From Oceaniferula marina (GTDB lineage Bacteria; Verrucomicrobiota; Verrucomicrobiia; Verrucomicrobiales; Akkermansiaceae), in contig NZ_JACBAZ010000001.1 of the NCBI RefSeq assembly GCF_013391475.1, positions 1,135,925-1,199,924 of the forward strand: 64,000 nt of DNA. The letters run 5' to 3'. This document shows, piece after piece, positions 1-8,397 of the stretch (positions are counted from its first letter, which is position 1; every line of letters starts with the position of its first letter). Both the position numbers and the translations under genes were made by a program. The notes under the pieces were generated by a model. That model was given only the letters and a program-made list of their open reading frames with translations. It ran no database searches and was not told the origin of the DNA.

Positions 1-711
1 TTCGAGCACAGGGTTGTTTGCCTGTTTCTCGTTGGGCTCACGTTCATACATCTCCGGCTTATCCCCAATATAAAAACGAATCGGATTACTCAGTCCCTGA
101 TTTGTCCGAATGCGCATTTCCCTCATGCCCGGCTCGGCATCGGAATCGACCGTCACCTGAATCAAAGCTCGTTCATCCATCTCCCGATTCCGCTGACGGT
201 TTTCCTTATAGAAACGCTGCTGCAAATGAACCAGTTCAGGTAAGCTCCGCTTTTTCAAATCCCGAAAAATAGGATGGTCGGGAGCAGGAGGCAGAGCCTC
301 TTTTGTCGACTCCTTTTTCTTTTTAGGTTCCGATTTTTTGGTTCCTTCTTTCGTCCCTCCTTTTGTCCCTTTTTTCGAGCCTCTTTTCTGTTTGGCGGCC
401 CTCGCGGCCCGGTCTTCCTTCGCCTTCGCTGTTTTTGCCTTCTTCGTATAATCCCTGAGATAATCTCCGTAGGTTTTCTTAAAATTAGGGATGGTTCGAA
501 GCGCCTTGGCCTTTACCCCGGTCCCGGAAACATACACCTCCTGAATATTCCTCAGCCCCTGACCCCCTGCAGTAATTTCCAAAGAACTTCCCTGTTTCGC
601 CCCCGCCGGATAAACATACGCGATATGGGACGCGGATTGACCGGGCTCAACACACCACCCAGCCGACGGAATCAAGAGCGATAGCAGAAAAACAAAGGTA
701 TATCGATGCAT
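1..711 (-). CDS. PPC-domain-type secreted protein, 3' end outside window
   Basis: The reading frame starts at an ATG at 711-709 and stays open for 237 codons to the window edge, so the C-terminus is missing. It begins with a signal peptide (MHRYTFVFLLSLL, then a small-residue region near WCVEPG). An Ig-like segment follows (about residues 30-75), then a very lysine-rich linker with KGTKGGTKEGTKK-type repeats (about 95-140). After that comes a second segment with GMREMRIRTNQGLSNPIRF, a fold that normally precedes pre-peptidase C-terminal (PPC) domains in Planctomycetes and Verrucomicrobia. It lies 12 bases after a DUF1501 gene, the usual partner of such proteins. Function is unknown beyond extracellular localisation and probable polymer or surface binding. 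The PPC assignment rests on context and on the visible N-terminal part only. Confidence 0.75.
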   Translation of the reverse strand, partial: MHRYTFVFLLSLLIPSAGWCVEPGQSASHIAYVYPAGAKQGSSLEITAGGQGLRNIQEVYVSGTGVKAKALRTIPNFKKTYGDYLRDYTKKAKTAKAKEDRAARAAKQKRGSKKGTKGGTKEGTKKSEPKKKKESTKEALPPAPDHPIFRDLKKRSLPELVHLQQRFYKENRQRNREMDERALIQVTVDSDAEPGMREMRIRTNQGLSNPIRFYIGDKPEMYEREPNEKQANNPVLE

Positions 712-723
712 GATAAAATGAAA

Positions 724-2061
724 CTACATGATTTCTTTCAGGCGACCTTTACCTTTGGTGGCGATCGTAATCGGCACCTGCTCACCCCGGCCATTTGGCA
801 GGGTTCCTTCGGGATTAATACCCAACTTATCGTAGATGCTACCAAGAAAGTCCTGAGGATAGACCGGGCGATCGGCAACCTCCATCCCCTTGTCATCGGA
901 GGCCCCCACCACATGGCCTCCGGTAAAACCGCCACCACCAACGAAGGCGGAAAAACAAGCTCCGTGGTGACCGCGCCCACCGTTCCAAGGCTCTTTCCAC
1001 AGCACCTTGGGAGTTCGCCCGAATTCTCCGGAACACCAAACAATCGTGCTGTCCAACAATCCACGCTGCGCCAAATCTTCAAACAAGGTGGCAATCCCCT
1101 GGTCCATCTGTGGCATCTTCTGGTTCATCTCATTGAAGTGCCTTTTATGCGTATCCCAGCCCTTGCAATTAATCGTGATATATTTCACTCCATGCTCGAC
1201 CAAACGGCGAGCCGTTAAACAGGACTGGCCAAAAGTATGACGCCCATATTGATCGCGTAGGGCATCGGGTTCCGAACTCAAGTCAAAGACCTTGCGAGCA
1301 TCCCCGAGAATCATCGAATAAGCCGCCTCCTCACACTCATCGAGCTTTTTGAAGTCGCGACAATTCGGATTGGCCTTACCAAGCGTATCCAGCGAGTGCA
1401 ACAAATCACGCCGGCTCTGTTGGCGCGCGTCCGTAATACCTTTGGCAATGATCCCCTGTACGGAAAAGGGATCTCGGTTAGGATCACCCCCCGTGGAAAA
1501 CGGCTTGTATCTTGGCCCGAGAAATCCTTCCTCGGAAAAACGACCATGTGGTTGAGTCAAAACAATGTATGGGGGAAGCAGTCCCTTATACCCATGATCG
1601 TATCCCTTGAATTTCGATACCACCGATCCGATGCAAGGGTATACCTGACCATCCCCCGGTGAGCGCCCGGTCTGCATCAGGTAGGATGCGGTTTCGTGGG
1701 CATTGACGCCATGGGTCATACTGCGGATCAATGAAAACTTGTCCGCCTGCTTCGCCATCAATGGCAGACGGGAATTCAACTGCATTCCATCGGCAACCGT
1801 CGAGATCACTTCATTGTATGGGCCACAATAATCCGATCCCGCTTTCGGTTTCGGGTCAAAGGTGTCAAGATGGGATGGCCCACCCCACATCCAAATTTCA
1901 ATCACCGCTTTGGCACCCGTTGAGGGTGCGTCGCCTGACGCAGCTTTTTGTTCGGCTGCCACGCCCAAGGACTGAGCCAGTGGCAGGCCTACTGCGGCGG
2001 CGGCCCCGGTTTTCAAGAGTTCTCGCCGTGATATTCCGTTCGCTAATGATCCATCTGCCAT
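724..2061 (-). CDS. DUF1501 family protein, Tat-exported
   Basis: This 445-residue protein has a twin-arginine signal (SRRELLKTG at about residues 11-19, followed by a hydrophobic AAAAVGLPLA stretch). The body carries sulfatase/alkaline-phosphatase-like DUF1501 features: IEIWMWGGPSHLDTFDPKP near the N-terminus, THGVNAHETASYLMQTG, and WCSGEFGRTP in the C-terminal third. The length is normal for the family. DUF1501 proteins are numerous in Planctomycetes and Verrucomicrobia and nearly always pair with a DUF1549/DUF1553 protein. Here that gene lies 12 bases upstream on the same strand, so the two and the following PPC-type gene are probably cotranscribed. The biochemical role of the pair is not established; polysaccharide or sulfated-polymer metabolism is often proposed. 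Family assignment is secure, function is not. Confidence 0.92.
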   Translation of the reverse strand: MADGSLANGISRRELLKTGAAAAVGLPLAQSLGVAAEQKAASGDAPSTGAKAVIEIWMWGGPSHLDTFDPKPKAGSDYCGPYNEVISTVADGMQLNSRLPLMAKQADKFSLIRSMTHGVNAHETASYLMQTGRSPGDGQVYPCIGSVVSKFKGYDHGYKGLLPPYIVLTQPHGRFSEEGFLGPRYKPFSTGGDPNRDPFSVQGIIAKGITDARQQSRRDLLHSLDTLGKANPNCRDFKKLDECEEAAYSMILGDARKVFDLSSEPDALRDQYGRHTFGQSCLTARRLVEHGVKYITINCKGWDTHKRHFNEMNQKMPQMDQGIATLFEDLAQRGLLDSTIVWCSGEFGRTPKVLWKEPWNGGRGHHGACFSAFVGGGGFTGGHVVGASDDKGMEVADRPVYPQDFLGSIYDKLGINPEGTLPNGRGEQVPITIATKGKGRLKEIM

Positions 2062-2073
2062 GATTCGAATGTG

Positions 2074-3801
2074 TTAGTGTTTATATAAAAACTCCTTGGT
2101 ATTGAGTAACGCCCAGGCAAGGTCATGGGTTCCGGACCACAGCCCGCTCTTATTGCTTTTTTGATCAAAATACCCCAGAGCGATCTTCATCTCCTGATCT
2201 GTTGGTCGACGGGATAAAACACGCAAGTAGACTTTCCGGACAATCCCCTTTCGGTCTCCTCCCCCCTCTCTCAAAACCCGCTTTAAATACGGGCTATTGC
2301 TCACTCGCTGATGCATTTCTGCTGAGTTCAACATGTACATTCGCTGGAAATCCGTCGGGTTGTGTTCCCGTTCCGATTCATACCCCTTATCCCGACTCGG
2401 GCGTCCGAACATATCCAAAAACTGGCTGGTGATGCTCCCATCGGCCAAGGTGATCGTCCGGTAATCTTCAGGGATAAAAGTAAAAGGCTCAGGGATCGGA
2501 CTCCAGTATTTTTCATGCGTCCCTCCAAAGCCATTCAGAGCATCAATCAGAACCTCGGCATCAAGCCTCCTCATGGTGTAGTGCGCGAAGTATGCTCCCG
2601 CATAAGGGCTCTTGCTACGTGGAATACACGACTGCTGATAGGTCTGGGAATTCAAGATCATTCGAAACAGCGACTTGAGATCATATCCGCCCCCCACAAA
2701 CTCAGTCTGCAAGTATCTCAGCAACTCGGGGTTGGCGGCCGGATTATTCGGCCGGATATCATCAGGTTCGTGAATGATGCCGCGTCCCAGCAACCAGTAC
2801 CATACCCGGTTACAGATCGCGCGGGAAAACCATGGATTTTTCTCCGTGATCAACCAGTCGGCAAAAGCAACCCTGGGATCATCACCTACCGCTACGATCG
2901 CCTTTTTGCGGTCGGGAAACATGACGGCCAGCGGCGTGTTACTCGCTGGGTCAAGGTGCACAATCTCCTCTTTCCATTCGACGGTTTTTTTGTAGGCCAC
3001 CCTCGTAAAGAGATTGGCCATGGCCTTGCGGTCAGCATCCGACCAATGCTCGATGCGAACTCCCATGAAGGTGAGCGCGACCATCTCGGCGATAGCCTCC
3101 GGCTCCGTCCCCTGCACCGCACGGTAGAAATTCACCGCAGGCACCCGAAAATTACTACCACTTGCCGTCAATAACTCGCGTGCAAACTGGTCATAGGGTC
3201 GGTTTTCCTTAATCGCATCCCTAATCCAACGATGATAGCTCTGAACTCCGTTAGGCCACAGGTTTACTGGAAATTCCGATTTCACCCGTAGCAAATCACA
3301 CCACTTCAAGGTCCAATAATCCGTAAATTCGTCCTTCTCCAGCAAGGCATCGATCAGCTTTGCACGCTTTTGTTCGTCGCTGCTGTTTAGGAAATAGAGC
3401 ACGTCTTTGGATGGAGGGAGTGTCCCGGTAACATCCAGATAAACGCGCCGGATAAACACCTCGTCCGAACAAGGGCGGGCGGGCTCAATCCCTTTCTGCT
3501 TCAGCTGCTTGCGAACAATCAAATCGATTGGAGTGGGGCGAACTTCACGGCCCCCTTCGTATGGTCGCACCAATCGATCAGCAACACGGTGATCTGACTT
3601 CGATACCTCAGCCTTCCTGGCAGCTGAAGACGTTCGGGAGGCTTGAGTGGAACCGGTGTCTGATGCAGCCTTCCGAGCGAGTGGATTCGCCTGATCCGCC
3701 GCCGCCAACGAGTTCCCGCTTAACACAAGCAACAAGATAATACCCACCACAGACAGACCTCTGGACTGCCTCCCCCTCTTCGGTTTAAAGCACAAATGCA
3801 T
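2074..3801 (-). CDS. DUF1549 and DUF1553 domain protein lacking the cytochrome-like CxxCH
   Basis: A 575-residue exported protein with a hydrophobic signal (GLSVVGIILLLVLSG). The N-terminal DUF1549 part carries PCSDEVFIRRVYLDVTG and the typical FTDYWTLKWCDLLRVKSEFP. The C-terminal DUF1553 part carries AICNRVWYWLLGRGI, PELLRYLQTEF and ILNSQTYQ. Many family members have a CAQCHNHPF-type heme-like motif after the FLGVRLE segment. Here the corresponding stretch reads FMGVRIEHWSDADRKAMA with no cysteine, and there is no N-terminal cytochrome domain, so this is a short, probably heme-free form. It is the first gene of a likely three-gene operon with the DUF1501 and PPC-type genes. Upstream lies a 117-base divergent intergenic region with an A/T-rich imperfect inverted repeat around 3859-3886. 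Confidence 0.9.
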   Translation of the reverse strand: MHLCFKPKRGRQSRGLSVVGIILLLVLSGNSLAAADQANPLARKAASDTGSTQASRTSSAARKAEVSKSDHRVADRLVRPYEGGREVRPTPIDLIVRKQLKQKGIEPARPCSDEVFIRRVYLDVTGTLPPSKDVLYFLNSSDEQKRAKLIDALLEKDEFTDYWTLKWCDLLRVKSEFPVNLWPNGVQSYHRWIRDAIKENRPYDQFARELLTASGSNFRVPAVNFYRAVQGTEPEAIAEMVALTFMGVRIEHWSDADRKAMANLFTRVAYKKTVEWKEEIVHLDPASNTPLAVMFPDRKKAIVAVGDDPRVAFADWLITEKNPWFSRAICNRVWYWLLGRGIIHEPDDIRPNNPAANPELLRYLQTEFVGGGYDLKSLFRMILNSQTYQQSCIPRSKSPYAGAYFAHYTMRRLDAEVLIDALNGFGGTHEKYWSPIPEPFTFIPEDYRTITLADGSITSQFLDMFGRPSRDKGYESEREHNPTDFQRMYMLNSAEMHQRVSNSPYLKRVLREGGGDRKGIVRKVYLRVLSRRPTDQEMKIALGYFDQKSNKSGLWSGTHDLAWALLNTKEFLYKH

Positions 3802-3918
3802 TCGCTATGGGGAAAAACCTTTCCCAGTGCATATAAACGTAGTGCCGCAAGAAATATTGCACAGAAAAAAAATACTTTTTTGTGATGACAGGGCGTATGC
3901 TCTCCCTAGCGTGTATGT

Positions 3919-4794
3919 ATGACCCCTCGTTATGGTTCAGTGGCTGTGATCACCCTTCTTTCCCTGGTTTCATGCTCGACAAACACACAGCAACAACAGC
4001 GCCCCCCCAACATTCAACCACCCTCCACGGCTCTTCCTAGACCCGCAAGCACTCCAGCACCAGAAGACCCCACTCCCGAACCTGCGGCATACCCTCCTGC
4101 AAAACAAGCACGGTGCCCACTACGCTACCACCACACCTCGCGCAACGGCATCGTTCTCTCTTTGGTTTCATTCGACGACCGACAGTTCCGGCTTCAGGTC
4201 GCAGACCAAGCCAATGGTCCTGGATCGATCTGGCGAAGTTCGGAAGCCGCAGCCGCAGCCCATGACGGAATCGCCGCCATCAACGGAGGCTTTTTTACCC
4301 CCGAAGGAAAACCCCTCGGCCTCGTGGTTAGTCGAGGTAAACAAGGTGGGTATGTCAACAAATCCTCTTTGGGCACTGGGCTCTATCTCAGCACCGCCGA
4401 AGTATCCCGGATTGTCAGCCGCCAAAGCTACCAACATTCACCCGGCCAATGGGGCAAGGTTCAGGATTTGCTCCAGACCGGCCCCTATTTATGCCGTCAG
4501 AGCCAACCGGTAAGTGGACTTTCCTCCAATAGCCAAAGACCGCGCAGCTTCATCGCTTGGGACGGCCAACACCACTGGGCCATTGGCCATGCCGCAAACT
4601 GCAGCCTCAAAGCCTTGTCGGCAGCTCTGGCAGGCAAAGCTCCGGCAGGCTTTGCCATTCACACCGCCATCAATCTCGACGGCGGCAGATCCTCCGACCT
4701 CTGGGTCGGTTCTCAGGTTGAAAATGGAAACCACACACATCGCGGGTTTCTCAATAAACCCGTCAGAAACTATCTCATTCTCAAACCCAAATAA
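3919..4794 (+). CDS. Phosphodiester glycosidase family (DUF2233) lipoprotein
   Basis: A 291-residue protein with a lipoprotein signal (ITLLSLVSC, lipobox cysteine at about residue 19) and a Pro/Gln-rich linker to about residue 70. It then carries the NAGPA/DUF2233 fold: AAINGGFFTPEGKPLGLV in the first half, a LLQTGPYLC segment in the middle, and INLDGGRSSDLWV near the C-terminus, where the GG-R/S-S/D residues form the family active-site region. It closes with KPVRNYLIL. The family cleaves GlcNAc-1-phosphodiesters or acts on exopolysaccharide. An envelope-anchored hydrolase acting on phosphodiester-linked sugars is therefore likely, but the substrate is unknown. It stands alone, divergent from the DUF1549 operon and convergent with the pilus cluster. 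Confidence 0.85.
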   Translation: MTPRYGSVAVITLLSLVSCSTNTQQQQRPPNIQPPSTALPRPASTPAPEDPTPEPAAYPPAKQARCPLRYHHTSRNGIVLSLVSFDDRQFRLQVADQANGPGSIWRSSEAAAAAHDGIAAINGGFFTPEGKPLGLVVSRGKQGGYVNKSSLGTGLYLSTAEVSRIVSRQSYQHSPGQWGKVQDLLQTGPYLCRQSQPVSGLSSNSQRPRSFIAWDGQHHWAIGHAANCSLKALSAALAGKAPAGFAIHTAINLDGGRSSDLWVGSQVENGNHTHRGFLNKPVRNYLILKPK

Positions 4795-4888
4795 TACCAC
4801 TCCAGAGTCGAGGGATGGTCGGTTTGGGGGAACTAACCACCACACTCAACAGAAGCCCCCTGCTACCTTACGGGCAGTTTTATACCAA

Positions 4889-5398
4889 CTACGGCTGCTT
4901 GGGCGGGAGTAACTGCCCCGAACCAATGGCCGATCCAAATTCATCATCCGGAACAATCAAAGCCCTTGGCCGGCCGGACTCAGCCTGCAGGGGACGGAAC
5001 TGGGTGCTATGAGAGTCCACACGGAATGTCAGCTCATCCATATCCCGGTTCGTTTCGGATAGTTGCGCCCTCATCACTTTTTGTTCCTTCCGAATTTCCT
5101 TCAAAAGCTCCACCAAAGCCGACTCCCTGGCATCGAGGGATGCTGCTTGATCCGCCACCGCAGAAGAAGCATGTTGGGTAATTGCGGGGCCGGGTTGCTC
5201 CGTGGCGACTAGTTTAACCGAAACTTTCTTGGAAGGATCCGAAACCAGCGGACTGCTCTTGGGACTGACCTGCGCAGGGGCGACAACCGGAGCCTCCTTA
5301 TGGGAAAGCATGCCTTGGACCTGCTGGTAATGAGTGCCGGTAATACCAATCATGGCTCCGAGCGCCATGGTGGACGAAATGAGGTTTAGCGTATTCAT
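4889..5398 (-). CDS. Anchored coiled-coil protein at the end of the pilus cluster
   Basis: A 169-residue protein I do not recognise. It has a weak N-terminal hydrophobic segment (MALGAMIGITG) that may be a signal or anchor, a Pro/Ser/Ala/Val linker, and a predicted coiled coil around residues 88-125 (ALVELLKEIRKEQKVMRAQL). The C-terminus contains GRPRALIVPDDEFG, strikingly like the PRALVVPEDE unit repeated three times at the C-terminus of the OmpA-like protein at 58.6 kb. Its ATG overlaps the stop of the upstream gene in an ATGA arrangement (5395-5398), implying translational coupling. The bases before the start are CACAACC with no Shine-Dalgarno sequence. It is the last gene of the pilus cluster, so a pilus accessory role is inferred only. 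Confidence 0.75.
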   Translation of the reverse strand: MNTLNLISSTMALGAMIGITGTHYQQVQGMLSHKEAPVVAPAQVSPKSSPLVSDPSKKVSVKLVATEQPGPAITQHASSAVADQAASLDARESALVELLKEIRKEQKVMRAQLSETNRDMDELTFRVDSHSTQFRPLQAESGRPRALIVPDDEFGSAIGSGQLLPPKQP

Positions 5399-6123
5399 GG
5401 TTGTGGTGTTTGTGGTAAGGATGAAAGAAGTTGCTGCAAGCGGTTGATTGCCTGGGACGTTTGTTTTTCGGTGTGTTCAATTTCCTCGGTCGAGTGCTGT
5501 AGGATCGCACCGATCGTCTCATTCTGCATGTAGGTCAGCTCCGGCCGATACCCAGGTTCTGCAATGCGGATCACATTGCGCCCGTCACTGGCGGGAACCA
5601 AAACGTATGGAGTAATGGATAAATCAACCGACTTTTCGTCTGAGAGTTTAACGGTTGTGCGGTAAGGATCAACTCCAGAAGAAGCTGGAACAAATTTCCA
5701 CCCCAGAGGGGGCGTATCCAAAGGCTTGGCTGGAAAGGGCGAGTATACCTTGATTTCTCCTCCGTTATTGGTGCCCCCGGAAGAGGATGCCACTTTTTCC
5801 ACCTGAATCTGAATCCCCTCATGCTCGGGAACAACCACCGGTTCCGTTTCATCGTTAGAGCTTTCCTCCGCGTTCGCATCCACGCCTTCGGCTTCAGCGG
5901 GGTCAACCTCAGGTGAACTACCCTCCTTCGGTTTAACCAGTTTGGGTTCTTCTGTTTTTTCGGTTTTTGGATCCGGCGCGGCTGACGTTTCATCTTCCTC
6001 GATCACCTGAGCCCGCGGAGGAGCGGCTTGAGTGTCGTCAGCCGTCGAAGGCTCTTTGCCGTCTTGGGCATGAACTCCTGCCGTAGCCAGCAATGCTGTA
6101 ATAATAATCGGTGATTTTTTCAT
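5395..6123 (-). CDS. Secreted acidic Pro/Glu-rich protein in the pilus cluster
   Basis: A 242-residue protein with a clear signal peptide (MKKSPIIITALLATAGVHAQ, cleavage after VHA). An acidic, low-complexity Glu/Pro/Ala/Asp region follows to about residue 105, then a compact domain (about 125-205) with YSPFPAKPLDTPPLGWKFVP and SVDLSITPYVLVPASDG. The C-terminal segment looks helical (about 205-235). I recognise no family. Linkers of this kind are common in proteins that span the periplasm. Because it is coupled by a 4-base overlap to the downstream coiled-coil gene and lies 35 bases after another small membrane gene, the two products may work together in pilus assembly or envelope passage. That is inference from position. 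Confidence 0.72.
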   Translation of the reverse strand: MKKSPIIITALLATAGVHAQDGKEPSTADDTQAAPPRAQVIEEDETSAAPDPKTEKTEEPKLVKPKEGSSPEVDPAEAEGVDANAEESSNDETEPVVVPEHEGIQIQVEKVASSSGGTNNGGEIKVYSPFPAKPLDTPPLGWKFVPASSGVDPYRTTVKLSDEKSVDLSITPYVLVPASDGRNVIRIAEPGYRPELTYMQNETIGAILQHSTEEIEHTEKQTSQAINRLQQLLSSLPQTPQP

Positions 6124-6158
6124 CCTCGTTTCAGACTTAAAGGGTTAAAGAAGTGGAT

Positions 6159-6902
6159 TCAGGGTTCGATTTTAATGGTGGAGCCACTGTCCGGCAATCC
6201 CTCCCCGGACGAGCGTTGGCTATGGTTATACGGCAAAGACGGGCTGTCTGCTCGAAGCGAACCGGCTGGAACCGTTTTCTCCAAGAGCTTGTTCCAATCG
6301 CTAAGCAAGGCGTTTCCCTCCTGCTTTACACGAGCAAGATTGCTCTCGTAGACCATCAAGCGTCCCAAAATATCCCGAGCCTGCTGGATATCCGTCTGGG
6401 TCCAACGCATCGTGCGGGTTTCGTAGATCACGGGAACGTTCAAAACAATTTTAGCAATCTCCCCGTCACCCGCATCGGCAGATAAGATGTGCTGCACCCG
6501 GGCATTGGTTTTCTCCCAACCTGATCCGTCTCCTGCGGTTGCCAGCTTTCTGGGGTCAAGCGGCTTAGGCGAGCCAGCCCCTCCAGATATGGCAGAGCCC
6601 TTTCCTGCAGCCTTTTTTCCTGCCATTCCTGGCAAGGCATCATCAGAAGGCAAAAGATCCGACGGCCCGCTGCTCTTTGAGTTTTCGCTCCCGCCCCCGG
6701 ATGATAAAACGCCCTTGCTTGGAGCCGAGGATCCTTGGGCTTGAACTTCGCCGCTTGAGACGATGACGGGCTTGGTCACATACAACCAGCACAGCACGCC
6801 AGAAAAACACACGCTGAGGGCAAGCAACCATGGATAGGCACGTTGGCCCGCCGATCCATGCGGTTTGCTTGCAGTTTTGTCTTGCTCCTTGGAATTGTTC
6901 AT
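6159..6902 (-). CDS. Single-pass membrane protein with Ser/Gly-rich linker, pilus cluster
   Basis: A 247-residue protein without a recognised family. It has a short cytoplasmic N-terminus, one membrane segment (AYPWLLALSVCFSGVLCWLYV, about residues 22-42), then a Ser/Gly/Lys-rich linker to about residue 125. A C-terminal periplasmic domain follows, with AKIVLNVPVIYETRTMRWT and a helical stretch ending LLEKTVPAG. This topology (short cytoplasmic tail, one helix, flexible linker, small folded domain) resembles alignment-complex or minor assembly proteins of type IV pili. It is co-directional with the neighbouring pilus genes, 59 bases after the preceding one. Confidence 0.72.
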   Translation of the reverse strand: MNNSKEQDKTASKPHGSAGQRAYPWLLALSVCFSGVLCWLYVTKPVIVSSGEVQAQGSSAPSKGVLSSGGGSENSKSSGPSDLLPSDDALPGMAGKKAAGKGSAISGGAGSPKPLDPRKLATAGDGSGWEKTNARVQHILSADAGDGEIAKIVLNVPVIYETRTMRWTQTDIQQARDILGRLMVYESNLARVKQEGNALLSDWNKLLEKTVPAGSLRADSPSLPYNHSQRSSGEGLPDSGSTIKIEP

Positions 6903-6961
6903 AGCGTTAAATCGTCACCTCCCGCGAGGCAACTTGTCAAATAAAAGTCTGAGTGGTGATT

Positions 6962-7456
6962 TTAATCGGTTTTGGGAATGGCTCCTGTCGAGCCTACAGA
7001 AATAGCGCGTGTTACCAGAACACGATGAGATCGAGGTGGCATTTTCACCATGGTCAGGCTGGTTCTTGTCACACTGATTTGGCGCATCATTTCACCTTTT
7101 TTGCAGATCCCTTGCACCCCGGCAATCACCTGCAGTTCGCCTGACGGCTTGGCCACTCCAATGCCATCAGAGCGGTAAATTTGGTAACTCGTGTAACTCT
7201 CCTCACCTGCCGTCCGGCAATAAACCCGAACGTCAATTCCATCGCTGTAGACTCGGTATTTTAAAGGTGAAATCACCACCGGCATCGCCTCTCCATTTTC
7301 CACCTTGATCTTGGATTTCAACTGGTAATGACCAATCAATCGAAACCCAGCTGGCAGGTTCGGAGGTGTATCCTGAGCCCACAAAGCCCCCGCCCCGCTG
7401 GCAATCACCATCAGGACCGAGAAAAAGGTCAATTTTACCATGTTCATCAATTGCAT
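6962..7456 (-). CDS. Small secreted beta-rich protein, pilus cluster
   Basis: A 164-residue exported protein with a signal peptide (VKLTFFSVLMVIASGAGALWA, cleavage near AQD). The mature part appears mostly beta strand (GFRLIGHYQLKSKIKVENG, LKYRVYSDGIDVRVYCRT). It contains two cysteines that could form a disulfide (YCRT and GICKKG). I do not recognise the family. The start lies 6 bases after the second pilin gene, so the two are almost certainly cotranscribed. It may bind or cap the fibre made by that pilin; nothing in the sequence proves this. Confidence 0.72.
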   Translation of the reverse strand: MQLMNMVKLTFFSVLMVIASGAGALWAQDTPPNLPAGFRLIGHYQLKSKIKVENGEAMPVVISPLKYRVYSDGIDVRVYCRTAGEESYTSYQIYRSDGIGVAKPSGELQVIAGVQGICKKGEMMRQISVTRTSLTMVKMPPRSHRVLVTRAISVGSTGAIPKTD

Positions 7457-7462
7457 ACTTCC

Positions 7463-7909
7463 TTAGGTACCCACATCCCACAGCCCATCATCCGTCTTAC
7501 CGGACGGGTCGTAATCCCCCTCAATATAAGGAGGCGACTTGTCCACTTTGATCTGCAACGCATTGTCATCCAAATCAAAAACAATGATGTCACCCTCTTC
7601 AAGGTCATCGGTAGTTGGTTTTGTGTCGGTCAGAAAACCACCCCCATCGGCAAGATAGGGAATAATGTCGGCCATGGTCAGATCCTTGACCTCCTTCTGA
7701 GGATTATCGGCAAGGTATGTTCGCTGTGCTGAATATACGGCCCGCAAGCGGGTGCCAGCCTCAGACCCAGCCTGCCAATCACTGTAGCCCCCATAGATGT
7801 ACACACTCACCGACAACAGCGTCAGCAGAACAGCTATGACCACTGTGAGCTCCATCAACGAAAATCCTGACACTTGTCCTGAAGCCTTTGTTTTTAATAA
7901 TGTCTTCAT
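7463..7909 (-). CDS. Type IV pilin-like protein (minor or pseudopilin)
   Basis: A 148-residue prepilin. The leader ends in glycine at residue 15 and is followed by FSLMELTVV, with the conserved Glu at mature position 5, then a hydrophobic helix to about residue 40 (IAVLLTLLSVSVYIYGGY). The globular part is short and acidic, with the pseudopilin-like LRAVYSAQRTYLADNP. Processing by a prepilin peptidase, which is not in this window, is expected. It lies downstream of pilB/pilC and upstream of four small exported proteins, whereas the major pilin lies next to pilT. That separation suggests a minor or initiating subunit. Confidence 0.9.
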   Translation of the reverse strand: MKTLLKTKASGQVSGFSLMELTVVIAVLLTLLSVSVYIYGGYSDWQAGSEAGTRLRAVYSAQRTYLADNPQKEVKDLTMADIIPYLADGGGFLTDTKPTTDDLEEGDIIVFDLDDNALQIKVDKSPPYIEGDYDPSGKTDDGLWDVGT

Positions 7910-7965
7910 CCTGATTTGTTATTACTTAAATTTAAACGGCTCATGTTTCTACCCGCCCATCTCGT

Positions 7966-8379
7966 TTATTGGAAATCCTTCATCGTCTCATCAAGAACCC
8001 GCATCAGGCCTTGATTTTGCATCAGTTTGAACGTGCCATAAAGAAACCCCAGTAATAAAACCAGACCGATCCCTCGCATGATCCACATTAAACTGAAGCT
8101 TTTCCCTTCAGGGGCAATCAATCTTTTATAACTCTTCGGGACTTCCACCACATGCGTGGCATACATCATATTATTTTCCTTCAAATGCGCGATCACCTGT
8201 TCCACTTTTTTTCCTGAAGCGATCTCGAGACAGTACCGATAATCCGCCTTCGACTTCTGATCCAGTTCCTTGATCACTACCCCGCGTGGCAACGGATCAT
8301 CAGGAAGACGCATCGTCAGAATATGCGTCTCATAAAGAAACGTTTCCTTCAGCCATTGATCGAATTTAGTCTGCTGCAT
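7966..8379 (-). CDS. Small membrane protein downstream of pilC
   Basis: A 137-residue protein I cannot assign to a family. The N-terminal 95 residues are a soluble alpha/beta domain (FLYETHILTMRLPDDPLPRG; RYCLEIASGKKVEQVIAHLK). A C-terminal membrane helix follows (MWIMRGIGLVLLLGFLYGTF, about residues 98-117), then a short amphipathic tail. With the membrane anchor near the C-terminus, the folded domain probably sits in the cytoplasm, next to the PilB/PilC machinery. The gene begins 18 bases after pilC. The sequence before its ATG is GATACC with no Shine-Dalgarno, a start context shared with the major pilin and rpsO. Confidence 0.75.
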   Translation of the reverse strand: MQQTKFDQWLKETFLYETHILTMRLPDDPLPRGVVIKELDQKSKADYRYCLEIASGKKVEQVIAHLKENNMMYATHVVEVPKSYKRLIAPEGKSFSLMWIMRGIGLVLLLGFLYGTFKLMQNQGLMRVLDETMKDFQ

Positions 8380-8397
8380 GGTATCAGGATCTCGGAT

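Noticed and set aside
18..684. Two plus-strand open frames at the window start
   Set aside because: They are antisense to a minus-strand frame with a clear signal peptide and operon context; their translations are Pro/Ser/Phe-rich without features.
2362..3174. A 270-codon plus-strand open frame
   Set aside because: It is antisense to the DUF1549/DUF1553 gene and shows no signal, helix or motif pattern.
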